Assembly: GCA_030248215.1 (NCBI GenBank)
Contig: JASANG010002037.1
Location: 62,001-126,000, forward strand
Reading direction: 5' to 3'
DNA from: Enoplolaimus lenunculus
Taxonomy: Eukaryota > Nematoda > Enoplea > Enoplida > Thoracostomopsidae
Length of the DNA stretch: 64,000 nucleotides
Program-made: the position numbers and the translations under genes
Shown here: positions 12,871-25,329 of the stretch, piece by piece
Layout: every line of letters begins with the position of its first letter
Position numbering within the stretch: the stretch's first letter is position 1
Notes under the pieces: generated by a model
Seen by the model: the letters and a program-made list of their open reading frames with translations, nothing else
What the model was told of the DNA's origin: nothing
Databases searched by the model: none

Positions 12871-13287
12871 ATAAAGAGTAATTCAGTAATTAGCTCTCCT
12901 GGCAACACTGCGGTGAGTCAAATTGACTCTCTCCGAAATAGGCTTTTCGGGACTACACAAATTGAGTTACAATTCGACTCCGCCTGAGTCAAATTGCGCT
13001 AAAACTTGTACAATATTTTAGTCATTTGTGAAACTGACGAAAAATTTTTAGGTCAAAAATTGGAACATTTGCCATCAAAAAAGGGCAGAACGTTTACATA
13101 TCGTACATTGAACAGGGGATTCTTTAATCGACATTTTTCTGAAGTAAGCAAATTGCCTGTGCCTTACTGAGTAATCGTTAACAATTTGCCAATTCTGGTT
13201 CAAGGATCAAGTTTCCTATTTTTCGGTACCATTCGACGTCAATCCATAATTCTGGATACGACACTGCAGATAACATCAAATTGAGAT

Positions 13288-13428
13288 AAGGGAATATTCT
13301 CAAATGTGTGTAGCAACTATCATCAGTTAGCGATTGGTTTTCAAACTGATGAATTCCTGCAATTGCAAAACTTAAAATTAATACTGAATACATTTCAAAT
13401 AGGGTCTACACATATTTGAAGACACCGG
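13288..13428. mobile_element. TTA-family element, short deletion derivative
   Basis: The left arm is 'gggaatattctcaaatgtgt' with 'atcatcagttagcgat'. The right terminus is 'tctacacatatttgaagaca', a diverged form of 'gctacacacatttgagaata'. The interior is only about half the usual size. Confidence 0.5.
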
Positions 13429-13595
13429 TCAAATGATTCGGCAACTGAGCGAAACAACGGTCAATTCGGTTTGAAGCCTGCATTCAAAGATGACCGCTCC
13501 TAAGCTGAGTTTTATGTAGTCACGTAGGCGCCGCCTGAATATTGTGCTCAGGGGCGGTGATATGGAGACCTTAAAATGGCGCATGACCAATTTCT

Positions 13596-14225
13596 TGGGT
13601 CTTTTCGGTTATCCGCTTAGCCGCAGTTTGCCCAAAAATGGCTGGATTTTGAAAATAGTTGCATATTTAAGCTTTTCATGAACTCCCTCGGTCATTTCAC
13701 GACCAAATTTGAATTTTTGAAAAATTTGATTTTGTTAAGGTCCTAAGGACCAAGATCAGCACTTGGAAATCTAAATTTTATGTTATAAAGTTACACAAAT
13801 TATATATACCATTCGACGCAGCCTGCAGAGCTGAGTTCAATTGTGTTAAATTTTCTACAATCAAACGTCTGGTTAACGAGTTATGGTCAAATAACTGACA
13901 TGGCACACTGCCAACGATTTGCGACGACGCCAAATCAGTTATTGAACCATAACTCGTTAACCAAAGGTTTGACTGTGGCAAAATTAACACAATTGGACTT
14001 AGACGCGTAGACAGCGTCGAATGGTATAATTCGTCTAATTTTTTAAAGAAAATCTTGAGTCCCAAAGGGGCCTTGATCCGTGGGACCTTAAAAACGAATT
14101 TTTTTAACATTTAAACTTGGTCGTAAAATGACCATGGGAGGTTATGAGAAGCTCAAATATGTAAAATTTTCAAAATCCAACCGTTTTTGGGCAAACGCCG
14201 GCTGGGATATAACCGAAAATACCCT
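13596..14225. mobile_element. Foldback element with ~310-base arms
   Basis: The whole stretch is a long imperfect palindrome. The outer arms are 'cttttcggttatcc...gtttgcccaaaaatgg' at 13601-13660 and its inverse 'ccgtttttgggcaaac...gggatataaccgaaa' at 14180-14220. The inner arms carry 'ataccattcgacgc' (13806) and 'gcgtcgaatggtat' (14014), and 'ggttaacgagttatgg' opposite 'ccataactcgttaacc' around a short centre near 13920. There is no coding capacity. A related element lies at 25933-26322, and solo ends occur near 44935, 60605 and 63270. Confidence 0.7.
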
Positions 14226-15366
14226 GCAATGAGCCTACTTTTTCCCAAAAGTAAGTTTGAAAACCCAATGTGACACAATTTATCGATAATTGTTAGTCCG
14301 CAAACCTTCCTTAAAAATTTCTAGCAGAAGTCACATGGTAGCAGCACACGCCTGCCGGGGCTCCTGGGTACCCTCTAGGGACGAATGTTTTGAATAACAC
14401 ATTTTTGCAGCCTTAATATTAGTCAATTTTTCATTGTTTAATTCACCTTTATCCAATTAAATTGTTAGATTGCGTGCTTATTAATGCATCTGAATGAGTT
14501 TAAGTAATTTTAAAATTTCAACTTCAAATCTACAGCAACTTTTGTCAAAACATTGGTTTTGAAACTGCGGCTACTGATTTATAAGCCAGACACGATTCTG
14601 TTAATGAGAAAACGAGTTGAAAACAAAACTGTTAAGAGTATATGGACCTCAGGATGTACGGACGGTCTGGTATAAACAGAACCGACTAAACGGAGCAATT
14701 CACAAGCTTAGAAATTAACCTTTAAGCTTACAATGTTGCGAAATAAATTATACTTAAGCTAATATTTGATCAAAATGTAGCTTTGGCAAGGAGACTCTTC
14801 TTGAGTCGTTTATCATTCGGGGGGCGTGACGGTAAACAGTGTTTCCGTTAATAGTAAATCCTCGTTTTATTGGTCGAAAAATGTTTGCAAAAACAGCGTC
14901 AGCACCGCGTTGAAGGGTGTATTCTTCAAGCGTAATAAATTATAACCACAATAGTGCCATAGGGGCTCACTGTCCCTAAACTTAATTTGTGCCCCAAAAT
15001 GAAAATGTTATCGACCGGCTTGTAAGGTTGAACGAAGGTTCATAAGCAGTGACATTTAATCGCTGACTTTAGATGACAGGTAACCAATATCACGCACGTG
15101 CTATTATTTTGGTAAAATCTTTGAAAAAATAGTATTGTTTTGCATATAAACTTGCGTTAATAACCAGAAGTAATTCGTATATTATCGTTAAGCCATTATT
15201 ACCTTTGAAAATAATTAGATTCTGAGTTTCAAATTGCGGCTGCCTAATTAAATCCAGCAAGGAAATGTGAATGTCGGCGGCAATATTGTACAGCGCCTTA
15301 ATGAATTGTTTAATGGCCAAATAACATACACTGTCACCATACACTTGGTTTTAACCTGCCATGTAG
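14226..15366. other. Non-coding
   Basis: No gene is supported. Near 14330-14390 there is a GC-rich patch ('agcagcacacgcctgccggg') that may be a SINE remnant, but no pol III box pair is convincing. The minus-strand open frame at 15090-15344 shows no domain. Confidence 0.4.
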
Positions 15367-15662
15367 ATGTCGTAGGTCAATCTACTATTCAGGCCAATTA
15401 CCTATTGGCCTAGACCAATCTGCTATTTTGCGTATTAACAGTTTCGCCTAGTCTAAACTGCTATTAAACTTATAGACCAATCAGATTTGATTATTTGGCA
15501 GACGCAACGCCGTTTACCAATCAGCGCTAGTTTTACCTATCGCTGTTGTTTTGCTATATCTTACAATCGCTTTTTACTAGGCCAATCTGCTATTGGCTCA
15601 GAATAGCCGATTGGCCCAGGCCAATAGGTAGTTGGCCTGAATTGTAGATTGGCCTACGACAT
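15367..15662. mobile_element. CCAAT-rich inverted-repeat element, full copy
   Basis: The ends are ATGTCGTAGGTCAATCTAC and its inverse GTAGATTGGCCTACGACAT, with arms of roughly 50 bases also sharing 'ctattcaggccaa'/'ttggcctgaa'. About ten CCAAT or ATTGG motifs fall within 296 bases, several as CCAATCAG or CCAATCTG. It lies about 1.2 kb upstream of the ATG of the exon at 16836. A truncated relative lies at 31334-31470. Confidence 0.75.
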
Positions 15663-16835
15663 AGACTTATACATATCACATATATGTAAAATAAGAATCG
15701 TAATTCCGGGGGACCACGGGGTTAAAATTGAGAGGGTTATTCTTCGAAACCTTAGGTTTTGGCTCCAATTTTATTCACTTAAGATCAGCAATATTTTTTT
15801 ATTCACTATAGCTAATATAGAAATCAAACAATATTCTTTCCGAACAATTTATACAAGAAAATACCATTGTAAAATTCGGAACCCCGAACAGTAGGTTATT
15901 CAAAGAGACCGCCTTCAAGTCGTCTCAAAAAATTAGAACTGGTCTTATATTTGTGTCGGAGCCCAAGTTTTAATTCAGCCCAAATCCGAATTGGTTGGTC
16001 AAGGCGGAATTCTGTTATGAAAAAGTGCGTTTGTGATTTGTTATATAACTGCTCCAAGCCATTTTATTGGCTGTTTTAGTGGTCATTTGCATATGCATCA
16101 ACCAATTAAAATTGTGCATGTCAACATTGAACAAATCACAAGATTGCAGCTTTATCGGAGAGCAAATTCCACCTTAGTCAAACCCAACGAGTTGTTCCGC
16201 TTTGGACTACGTCAGTTCAGAATTGGACCGAACTACCGCCTGGGCTAAGAGGCGTTATATAAATTTAGCCACCTTTAACATTCTTTAGCATTTAAGTAGG
16301 TATTTTCGCAACAATGTAACTCGAATTCTGCTTATTCCCAATAAATCAACAATGTCTAAGCCTGGATCCCAGACGGTCAATTTTACATATCCACATGAAA
16401 ATCCGAAATCCTTGTTCGCATAGAGTGTACCATGAGCAATTATAATTCTAAACTCTGTTCGTGCAACACATAATAATGCACAGTGTTTAACAATTACTAC
16501 ACGTATACGCAGTACACAACGTTTACCAGACTCGAAGACATCATGGTGAGATAGTATGAGACTCGAGCGTCAACGTCCTACAGCTGAATACGAATTGTTA
16601 TACCTTAAACAGCGTTGTTAGGCCAAACAAAAGGTTTTCTGTTAGTTTTTGATATTTTTATATTTTTTAGCTAAAAATACATTTTGGGCTTCTGATGAAC
16701 AACTGCTGATAATTACTAAGACGTCATATCTGTCATTGTTTGTTTGCTGTATTAATTACAAAATATTCTACGCAGCTTTTAATTACCATTAATTTATAAA
16801 AATTAATACTCGCAATAGGTTGCATAATTTTTATC
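15663..16835. promoter_or_regulatory. Upstream region of the second coding exon
   Basis: This stretch would contain the promoter and 5' leader if the exon at 16836 is a first exon. From 15957 to 16250 there are opposed 'cagcccaaatccgaattgg' and 'aattggaccgaactacc' motifs, suggesting another decayed inverted-repeat element, and an octamer-like 'atttgcatatgcatc' at 16086. An in-frame stop (TAA, 16797-16799) precedes the ATG. There is no clear TATA box or pyrimidine-rich splice acceptor directly upstream. Confidence 0.35.
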
Positions 16836-18153
16836 ATGGCCGATTCTTCAAATAATTATCAGCTTATTACCGCTGAGCCCGTAATTCCGCATCGCCAGCA
16901 ATACAGAAGAGCAATTTCGAGAGAGGGCACTCCCTTGGGTTGCAGACAGGGGTATCAGCTTCTGTCCGCTGGTACCCCACCCACCCGAAAACGAAGCCTC
17001 TACTCGCCAGATGCGTGCTCCAAAAACCCTCACCCAGGGGGTAGAAACAAGTTGTCGACCCCGGGGCCCAGTTTAGACAAATCACTTAGCGTTAGCAGTC
17101 CGGATCGGCTGTTAGTAAGCCCTGTGTTTGCAATTTCGGGCCGCGAATTTGGGACGCCAATGGGAGGAAGAGGGCTGGATGATATTGCTAGTATATGTAT
17201 GCGACCGCGGGCGTATCTTCAAGCCCATGCACGCGATACGCAACGTGACCGGAGTCGTTCAGTGGGTCGATCGGTTGTCGGCCACGCGCGAGGACCGGGT
17301 TCAAATCAAGCAGTGCGCGTCGATGATAATGACACGTTTGTGTTTCCGGACACAGGGGGTGGAGTGAGTCCGACAGATTCAGCACAACAGCTGCGGTCGA
17401 TTGATTCATCAAGTAGTGACGAACAGAATGAGTTTTCGAGTATATGCAGCAAAAATAGCGACAGTAACAACAACAACAATAATAATAACAATAATAATAA
17501 TAACAACAATAATAATAGCAAAAACAATCGCAACAAAAACATAATTACCGATGCAAGTAGCATAGAGAGAAGGGACACAGCCATAAGAGATGCGTATTAC
17601 AAACATGTGCCGCCTCATTTAGATAGGCTGGGTCAAAAGAGTGGCGGAGGCCGCGGCGCTCGGATGTTAGTAATTCGTCCGAAGGCCGGCGCCGGAAACG
17701 GCGGGGACGGTAGCGGTCCATTTTGTGGTCCAGAAAATTATTATCATCGATTTTTATCTTCTATTAACAGCATCACCGATACAACGTCTGTACACAACGA
17801 TGACGCTGTATCCCCGTTGCAATACAATGGCGGCGGCGGGATCGACTCCGCCTATGCCGGTGGCCAAGATGGTGCAGCCGCTGTTGGACTGCGTCCAAAC
17901 GGTGGCGCCGCTACGGCCGCCGTCGATGACGATGCGATATTCAACCATTATTTGAGTGTTCCTGGCATAGGAACACGGTTGCGGTTGGATAATCGCAGCG
18001 TTTCACCGAGTATTCAAAGTGGTTATGCTGGCGGCGGTGGCGGCGGACTCGGCCGTTTCGGAGGTGTGCCAAGTGATCGAGCGTCGACGTGTATGGAGAT
18101 ACAACAAATGATGTCGGCAGAATTTCCGGATGTGGACGATGATATTATTACAG
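16836..18153 (+). CDS. First coding exon, Asn-rich disordered N-terminus
   Basis: The ATG at 16836 (context TATCATGG) is preceded in frame by a stop at 16797, and no usable acceptor precedes it, so this is taken as a first coding exon. It runs 439 codons plus one base to a strong donor, CAG|GTAAG, at 18153/18154; an intronic stop follows at 18177. The protein appears intrinsically disordered. Residues 20-110 are rich in Ser/Thr-Pro sites (about T32, T47, S57, T75, S88, S95, T107) and include basophilic kinase-like sites RRAIS (28) and RKRS (54). About 17 Asn follow at 211-227, encoded by mixed AAC and AAT. A Gly-rich part comes next, and the exon ends in an acidic stretch (EFPDVDDDIIT). No folded domain is recognised; the catalytic or binding part must be in later exons. 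Coding is GC-rich relative to the flanks. Confidence 0.8.
17461..17519 (+). repeat. AAY trinucleotide repeat coding poly-Asn
   Basis: Interrupted AAC/AAT codons encode the Asn run inside the exon at 16836. The mixture of the two codons argues against a very recent expansion of a pure microsatellite. The reverse strand gives an artefactual poly-Leu frame. Confidence 0.85.
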
Positions 18154-20919
18154 GTAAGATTAATGGTGTGTGTGCGTGAATCAGTGGAGTAACTTGAATA
18201 TCATTTCAGGGGGTATGGTTTCATGTAATAAATGAAGTTTTGTTGGCCTTTGGGATCCAGAAGGATATTTTCAAACCTGCTAAGAGCGCTTTTTTCATGG
18301 TCATCTTTCCAGAAGTTTCAGAAGGAGATATATATCCACATTGATTCCCCGTATATACGGCCCTGGTGTGAACTCTTAACGTTAGTTTAGCTTCAAAAGT
18401 GTTATGTTGTGTTGCTTACTAATTTTCTACGGGGTTGCAGTAAACTACACGCGGTAGAAATAGGAATTGATCTACGCTACTGTTAATATGCCGTAAAAGT
18501 AATATTTTGTGTTTTGTTCAAAATCTTAGTATATATTTTGCTTTAGTTAATATTTAAAACTCAAATGGCTGGACGGATTAACTAAACTGGAATTTTAAGT
18601 TTTGCTTAAACTCACATATTTTTAAGTTTAAACACGAGTTTATGCAAACTTATTTTTGTTCTTAGTAACAGATACAGTCCAGAAATTACGTGTATCTAAG
18701 AGTACATTAAGTTTACCTTAAAGTAAAAATACGTAAGATTTTAAATTAGTTTAAGCGTAAACTTACCTGTTAGTTTAGTTAATCTAGGTGGTTTAATACT
18801 GCTGGATTAGCTTAAGCTTAAATCAAGTTTAGTTTAAGCTTTTAGAGAGTAATCCTAAGCGTAAGTCTAAGCTTTAACCTTTAAGGTTGCGGAAACTGAG
18901 GTACAAGAGCTCAAAGTACGAGCAAGAAAACCGGTCAATGCTTTTATGTATTGGCTTGAGTTTCTGAAATCTTACTTAAGTATTTACATGAGTTAACCTA
19001 TGTAAAATTTCATTAATATTTTTTAAAATCAAAAATTTGAATTTAAAAAATAGAACACTTTCTCAGCCCAATATGGTTTGTTTCTTATTTTAAGCTTAAC
19101 ACCGTACTTTATTTATCAAATGCCTTATAACTCATTCTTTGGCGTTGTATCGTCAGATGGTACAAACCATCAACAAACATGACTTTTGCAGTTTGGTATA
19201 TTCGGGCTCAGCTCAACCTACGAATTCATCTTAGGCTTACGCTCGAGATTCTGGTTTACTCTCATTAATCCTAGTTTGTTCGAAATCATTTATATACGTT
19301 ACCTGTGTTGTGATTATGTAATTACAATGCAATATAATAATTGTCTTTATTATTGCATTAACATATGTGTTTGGGACTCATGCGGCACCGTAAAACTTTT
19401 TTTTAAAAATTCCATCAAATAGATTTTTCGAGCGGCGTTCAGCCGTCACAGTAAAGTATAGCGCAACTCTTAGAGTCGGCTATGAATCCTATAAATAAGC
19501 AGTACAGTACAGGAGGTTATACCGTTTAGTGATAGCTATTTTTAACTAATTTTTACGCAAACTCTCACGCACGTTTATCGCGTGAAGAAAAGCATGACAA
19601 ATTACCTATAATTACCGTTGTTTTGTTTACCGTTACGTCCTTTAGGCATGGCTTCTTCTGAATACTACCGTCAGGCGGTTTTTTTGAAGCCGTATCCGGC
19701 TGTATAGCGAGTTTTTATCACAGGCAGACAGCCGGGATATAATCGGAGGTCCTGCGTATTTTAACTCTTTTCGATGAGAGCCACTCCGAATGGACTGTGA
19801 GAAAAATTTGGAGCGTGAGAATTTTTAGTGACCAGAATTTTTAGTGACCAGCGGTATACTTTTAATAGCTATAAAGACTGCTGTGTTCATTCTTTATGCT
19901 TCCACTTTTTTACTTAAAATAAGAATATGGTCGTAGAGTTAGAATAAGACAATACAGAAAGAGAAAATATGAAAAAGTTGATGTGATTTTTGAACGGCAT
20001 TCGACCGACAATTGTTTGATTTTAAAATTTTGTTTCTTGCACATATATTCGAGAATCTCAGGACCATTACTGATCCTTCCACGCTAAAATTACAATTTTT
20101 GAAAAAATTTGTGAAATTTTACAAAAATTAGATTTTTCGGCTCTTACACTACCGTATTGAAGCCGAAATTTCTAAAAAAACTTCAAAACGCATGTGTCGT
20201 TCGACACAACATCCTGTACCGGTAAACGGTTAAATATACTTCCGGTTTCTGGGGTCGAAATCGCATCCTGTGTGAGCCTTGTTATAAAAAGGTTATTCCA
20301 GGGCGTAGAACATTCAGTCGACGCCATAATTCTTGCCGGATAATTCTTATCAAATTCCAATAAACCCATCAGTCGGTCGAAGTTTACACGGCGGTTACGA
20401 CTAAACCACCCTTTTTCACGACAGCAGTCACAAACAGAACGCGTGGAGTGGATTTCATTTCTGCAGGGTATAACGTCAAAGAAACACATTTTTTTGTAAG
20501 CTAAAGCGTAGCGAGTGAAAAAAATCTATTTGACGTCTAGAATCCAGCATGCTATTCTAAATCATGTAGTCTATGGCTAATGCCCAAAAATTATTAGATG
20601 ATGTTTATCTCTACGCCCTACAAATACTTCAGGGTCACCGACACTGTTTTGAACTGGGGAAAAACTAATTTTGAAATTAAAGTATTTTTTATATCAGGTT
20701 GAAAATATTATTACCGGTTGAATATCAGTTTTAACTCTCCTACGCTTCAATTAACGTCTGTTTTGGGTGTCTTTTGTACGGGTTACACATGCTCGATTTT
20801 AACTTTATTAGCGTGGCTCTTATCATGGTAGACACATATCATGGCTGAGTTGCAGAAACATGACATAAATATGAAATTGTATACTGAAACTGCTGAATGC
20901 ATTGAAGAATATCAACAAC
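18154..20919. other. Non-coding, probably intronic
   Basis: This follows the donor at 18154. From about 18540 to 18880 the sequence consists of degenerate 'gtttaagcttaaac' and CCTAAG-like units on both strands, a likely decayed TTAGGC-type or AAGCTTAA-rich repeat. At 20040-20130 there is a fragment of the foldback family arm. The minus frame at 20172-20489 overlaps the dispersed 'ggatttcatttctgcagggt' repeat and is not accepted as a gene. Confidence 0.5.
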
Positions 20920-21066
20920 TTAGGCCTCGGTCAGATATGCAACATTTGAGAGCGAAAACCTGTACCTTCAAGTTGCAGCTGCAAGTTTTCTCCGTCGAAA
21001 ATTTGCATGTACAAATTGCATCTGCGAGTCGTCGCTGCGAAATCTTGCACGTGTGAATGTAGCTTA
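20920..21066. mobile_element. CACGTGCAAG-family element, short copy
   Basis: The right end 'cttgcacgtgtgaatgtagc' followed by TTAA is intact. The left end is degenerate. The interior is alternating 'aagttgcagctgcaag' and its inverse. Confidence 0.55.
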
Positions 21067-21438
21067 ACAAAGTCGAACAAGGGGACTGAAATTTGTACGA
21101 AATATTTTAGCACAACTGGACCATTGTTTTATGTAGAGTAACACACAGACATGGAGCCTGAAAACAAGCGGGGGGATAAGGCCCAATTTAATAATTTTGC
21201 CTCCCCTTAGAAAATTTTCACCCTTCTTTGTAAGTCATGGAAAATCAATATATGCTCCTTCTGAAGACTGTTTAGCCTCTCTAGCAAAGTGAGTGCTAGC
21301 TACGGGGTTGATTTCACCACGGAATTGTGCTCAAGTTGCAATGCCAGTGCGTCATGAAGGTGGCTTACACAAGGCTATGGCTTGATCAGATATATACCCT
21401 TTCGAAATTTCTAAAAAACCAAAGAAAAAACACCTCCC
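21067..21438. repeat. Degenerate GTAGCC...AGGGGGG family fragment
   Basis: From 21160 to 21320, read in reverse, this matches the family at 58993-59128 and 41850-42010: 'cgtagctagcactcactttg', then 'ggggcaaaatt', with a 'gacttacaaag' motif between. There are no intact ends. Confidence 0.45.
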
Positions 21439-21563
21439 AGCTCTATTCACAGGCGCAAGTTTGGTCATAAAGCATCTTTGAAGTTCTTGCAGTTGCAAAT
21501 TATTCACTGGAATTCATGCTAGTTAATTTAATTAATTTAATTTTTACCTGTGGAATGGGGCTT
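21439..21563. mobile_element. CACGTGCAAG-family element, small copy
   Basis: The left end is 'agctctattcacaggcgcaa' and the right end, in reverse, is 'aaagccccattccacaggt' next to TTAA. The interior 'tttgaagttcttgcagttgc' matches 60140-60160. Confidence 0.5.
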
Positions 21564-22461
21564 TAAGATAGATTTAGAATAACTTTCTGGATCGTACAGG
21601 TCAGGATAATCACATTTTATAAAATTATACCCTGCCGAAATATAATACTACCTGAACCCGTAGCATCTACGCTTATTTTTGCTGATTTATATGTTAGAAT
21701 TAATTCACACTCAAATCAAATAATTACCGGCCGACCCAAACACCCCCTCACAAAATTCTCTATTACGTTTTACTTCGCTTTTTCTTGGTTCGCTTTCGAA
21801 TGTTTTTTCACTGGTAAACTTCTCGCCGACAATCCCCTTTTAGAAATTTCTGGATCCGCCACTGCATGTAATGCTCATCGAATTGGGGGCAGTTTCCCGT
21901 CAAACAAAGCATCCTTGTTTGACAGAAGTATTACGTACCCGACATTGATTAAGCAACAATACATTTTTTCTTAAATTTTATATTCGAACGTTTCAAAGTT
22001 TGGCCGTCATTTTGTCATGGGAATTAATTAAAAATTCTGGTTTTTTTTCATTTTGATTTTTGGAATCTGTTCGTATGCCAGTGTTTGCCAGATTTTAAAG
22101 TCGCTTTTGGGACGTTAATGAACGCTGTCGTGTTTATTTTATTTGTACAAGCGGTTTTACCAGCGCATTTACGAGCGGATCCGAATAGGGAAACGGGGGG
22201 AGGCGTGCGCCCCCGTCGAAATTTTTTTAAATGGTAAGGTCCCGTACCTTGCAATTTTTGTCCATCAAGTTTGGCCCGTATATAGCATACAATGGATCTT
22301 TAGGGGCCGTCAGCTTCATGCCCTATACATCAGGGACCAAAATCATAATTTGGTATATTTGATTTAGTACTAAAATTACGTTTGGCTTTTCACTCGCCAG
22401 TTTTTCACTATTATGGCGCAGGGTCTTCTTTGAAAATTCTTTAATTCGGTATTGTAGCATT
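21564..22461. other. Non-coding with hAT-like terminus
   Basis: At 21760-21876 there is a hAT-like fragment that ends in 'tttctggatccgccactgca'. At 22370-22440 the 'actaaaattacgtttggctt' repeat recurs. Open frames here are short and unsupported. Confidence 0.45.
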
Positions 22462-22640
22462 GGCCCATGTCACTTTAAGGGGCTTCCAGGTTTTTGGTGG
22501 GTCTATAAAAGAGTAGGTTTAGATTCTAGATTACATTTTTTGCTTAGGCGTAGGCTAAGGCTTAGGCTTAGGCTTAGGCTTACGCTTAGGCTTAGGAATA
22601 CGCTTAATCTACTCTTACGCCCCTAAAAGTAACATTGGCC
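22462..22640. mobile_element. TTAGGC-bearing element, type a
   Basis: The ends are GGCCCATGTCACTTTAAGGG and, in reverse, GGCCAATGTTACTTTTAGGG. The body has 'gggtctataaaagagtagg', then about ten TTAGGC-like units, then 'ggaatacgcttaatctac'. It is well conserved with the copies at 2427 and 32761. Confidence 0.85.
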
Positions 22641-25329
22641 GTAGGGTTTATAAACAGCCGAAAATGCCAATAGATTACTCAAATATTTGGACAGTGTTAA
22701 TTATAAGGGCCTACTAGGTCTAAATTTAAGAGTATCGCTAAGCCTAAGCCACTCGCACAGTCTCTAACTACCCCAATCTCACTGTGGCTCCGTGGGCTTG
22801 GTCAGACTCGTATAATTAATGCAAATTTTTTTGAGGGGACCAACAAAAATTCAAAATGGGTTCATATTTTGTAGAAACGAATATGCCTAAGTACAACGTT
22901 TTCAAATTTACTGCAGGGGTCATATCTTTTATAGACAGCTTTGGGTTCGGGTGCGCCCCCCCTTTTAGTTAATAAATTACACAATTGAGGTTATGTATGC
23001 AACTGGTGCATATATGAACTCAAGGTATTAGCATTGAGCTTCAGACTAAACTGGCAAAAAGGTAACTTTTTTTGGCAAACAACTAAATTCTCTCTGGTTG
23101 TCAAGGTGAGCTTAGTAAAATAACTTTAATAAATGTTTAGGCTTTGGCCTAAACTATTACCAGTGGCTCAGGTGTATATACATACACTGGCATCATATTG
23201 AATCTTTTTGACTTTACAGTTGTTTTATACAGCCGCATAACCAGGATTTCATTTCGTGAGGGAATATTCGTAGAAACATTTTTTGCCAGCGACCGTAGCG
23301 AACCAGAAAATTTGGTTTGACAAATCATAGCATAGATTTTTCAACCTCTGACATATTTGTTCCTTCAGAATTTTAACTTTATTCTGGCCAAAATACGCAT
23401 CGTCCTGTATATACTTGCGGTCTATCGCTGACCTTAGACCTTACAATAAGAGTCAAACTCAAAATTTTGTTGCTATGATTTAGTAGTAAAATTGCATTTT
23501 GTGCGTATTTGTGCGGACTGTTTGCGAAATGGCGTTCACTGTCATATTTCATGTGACCCTATCAGATATTTCTGGTTAAGACATTTTATATTTTCCTTTT
23601 TTTTAAATGTACAGACTTAGTAAATTTTTGACTGCAGGTAAAAAGTTTAACTGCAGTTATTACAACTTGGACGTGTAATTTATGAACATTTTCACAAAAG
23701 TTGCAAATTTCATGAGATAAATATATTTTAGAAATTAATTCAAATCTTTGAACAGTTTTGCAAGCAACGGTAATTGTTGTGTTTTATAACAGTTCACGGC
23801 AATTTTTGTCTTGAGCTGTTCGCATCATAAATGTATTGAGTCAATCGAATCCGTTCACACTTTTAATTATTAACCTCTTCTGCAAATGATTGCATTTTTG
23901 GACATGAAACAATATACATTGTTTGCAAATTGCAGTTGCAAAAAACTTGTACGTGTGAATATGGCTTTAATGAATATTCTATCGACATGAGACGCCATAT
24001 ATACATTTTCATGCTTAGCTACATTTAGTCTAATAGTCAGAATTGCGTGCAACTTCTAGTTCAGGTTTATATAATGAAGTTTGGGGTTATTTTTCTTTAT
24101 CTCCCCCAGCCTGTGTTTACCCAAAAATCAAAATAAATAACACCAAAGCCATGTTTAAGTTTTGTTATGCAATTATTAGTGAATCATTTTAAGTAAATTT
24201 AAAAATTTGTAAATTTTTCCGTAAATATTCTTTCAACTGCATTTTAAACTCACTTTTGAGCATGCGAACGGCAAAAATAGTTGAAGCGACACTCTTGTAT
24301 TATGCACTCTTGGTATTATGTATAGCATCAATCACCAGTTGATAACAGGTTGTCAATCAAGGAAGCCGTTCCAGCTACGGAAGACAAACTCGACTCGGAA
24401 AATTGGTGAAATCCTTCATTCGCCAGTTCAAAATTTACAGCACTTGTTGGCAATTGGCGAAAGGTGCTACGTTCCAAAACTGTTTAGATGGGCAACGATT
24501 TATTGGACCCCTCTGAGCATAAACCATGCCAAGAGAACCGATTCAACTTTTAAACCCATGACGACGAACTGTGCTTAATCAACCAAATAATTACATACAT
24601 ATTTATGCTAAAATCAACCCCCATCCTGTGCTACAATTGTTGATGTTGTTACAAGCTCGTAGGCAAGCCGCCTTGCTTGGGGGGGCTAAAAACTTTTTAG
24701 GAGGGTTATACAAACGTTTTAGTTAACTTACAAGCAAGGTTCAAAATTGTCTAGGGAGGCCTAACTTCTTCTAGGGGTCAATCCCTCTGTCTCCCCATGT
24801 CAACGGTGGTGGTGTTTTTAGTTTTTCAAAAAACATAATTTCAATGCTTATCTAAAACTTGGGGGGAGGAAGATGTGCTTCTAAATTACTTTCACCGTTG
24901 TTAGGTTTGTTGATTCTAAATTAATTTAGCATAAGTTGTGTCAGACAATGTACACCAGCGCATTTTACCTCGTTGTATTTCTGTCTTAACTGATTATTAC
25001 AGTATTTTAGGGGTCATACAGTGCAACGTGTCTATATTTTACTTGCCAATGTCGGCTTTTTAGAAACATACTTTTTGTGTTGGGAAAAGAATATAAAAGG
25101 GGGGCTGCTGGCTGTGGTTTCTCGGTCTCCAGCGGAGGGAAGTTTTGTCACCTTCCACCTCCGGTATTTTTGCCATAGAAAGGTTATAAATTGGTACATT
25201 AATATTTTGCACCACTTTCGAGTTCGTCATACTTTGTTCAATTCCGGTTCCGGTATTTTTCAACATTGGTTGTACTCTGGTATAACGTTTATGTACATAT
25301 ATATTTGCATACATATACATATATAGGCA
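22641..25329. other. Non-coding with scattered repeat fragments
   Basis: Fragments include the 'ataaccaggatttcatttcg' repeat at 23233-23340, a CACGTGCAAG-type fragment near 23925-23976 ('acgtgtgaatatggctttaa'), a degenerate TTA-family copy near 24310-24480, and a 'cttgcttgggggggctaaaa' family copy at 24655-24800. Open frames are short and on repeats. Confidence 0.5.

Noticed and set aside
17306-17618. Poly-Leu and poly-Ile/Val frames on the minus strand
   Set aside because: They are reverse-strand readings of the Asn codon run in the exon at 16836.
20172-20489. 105-codon minus-strand frame with several Cys
   Set aside because: It overlaps the dispersed 'ggatttcatttctgcagggt' repeat, has no domain and no splice context.
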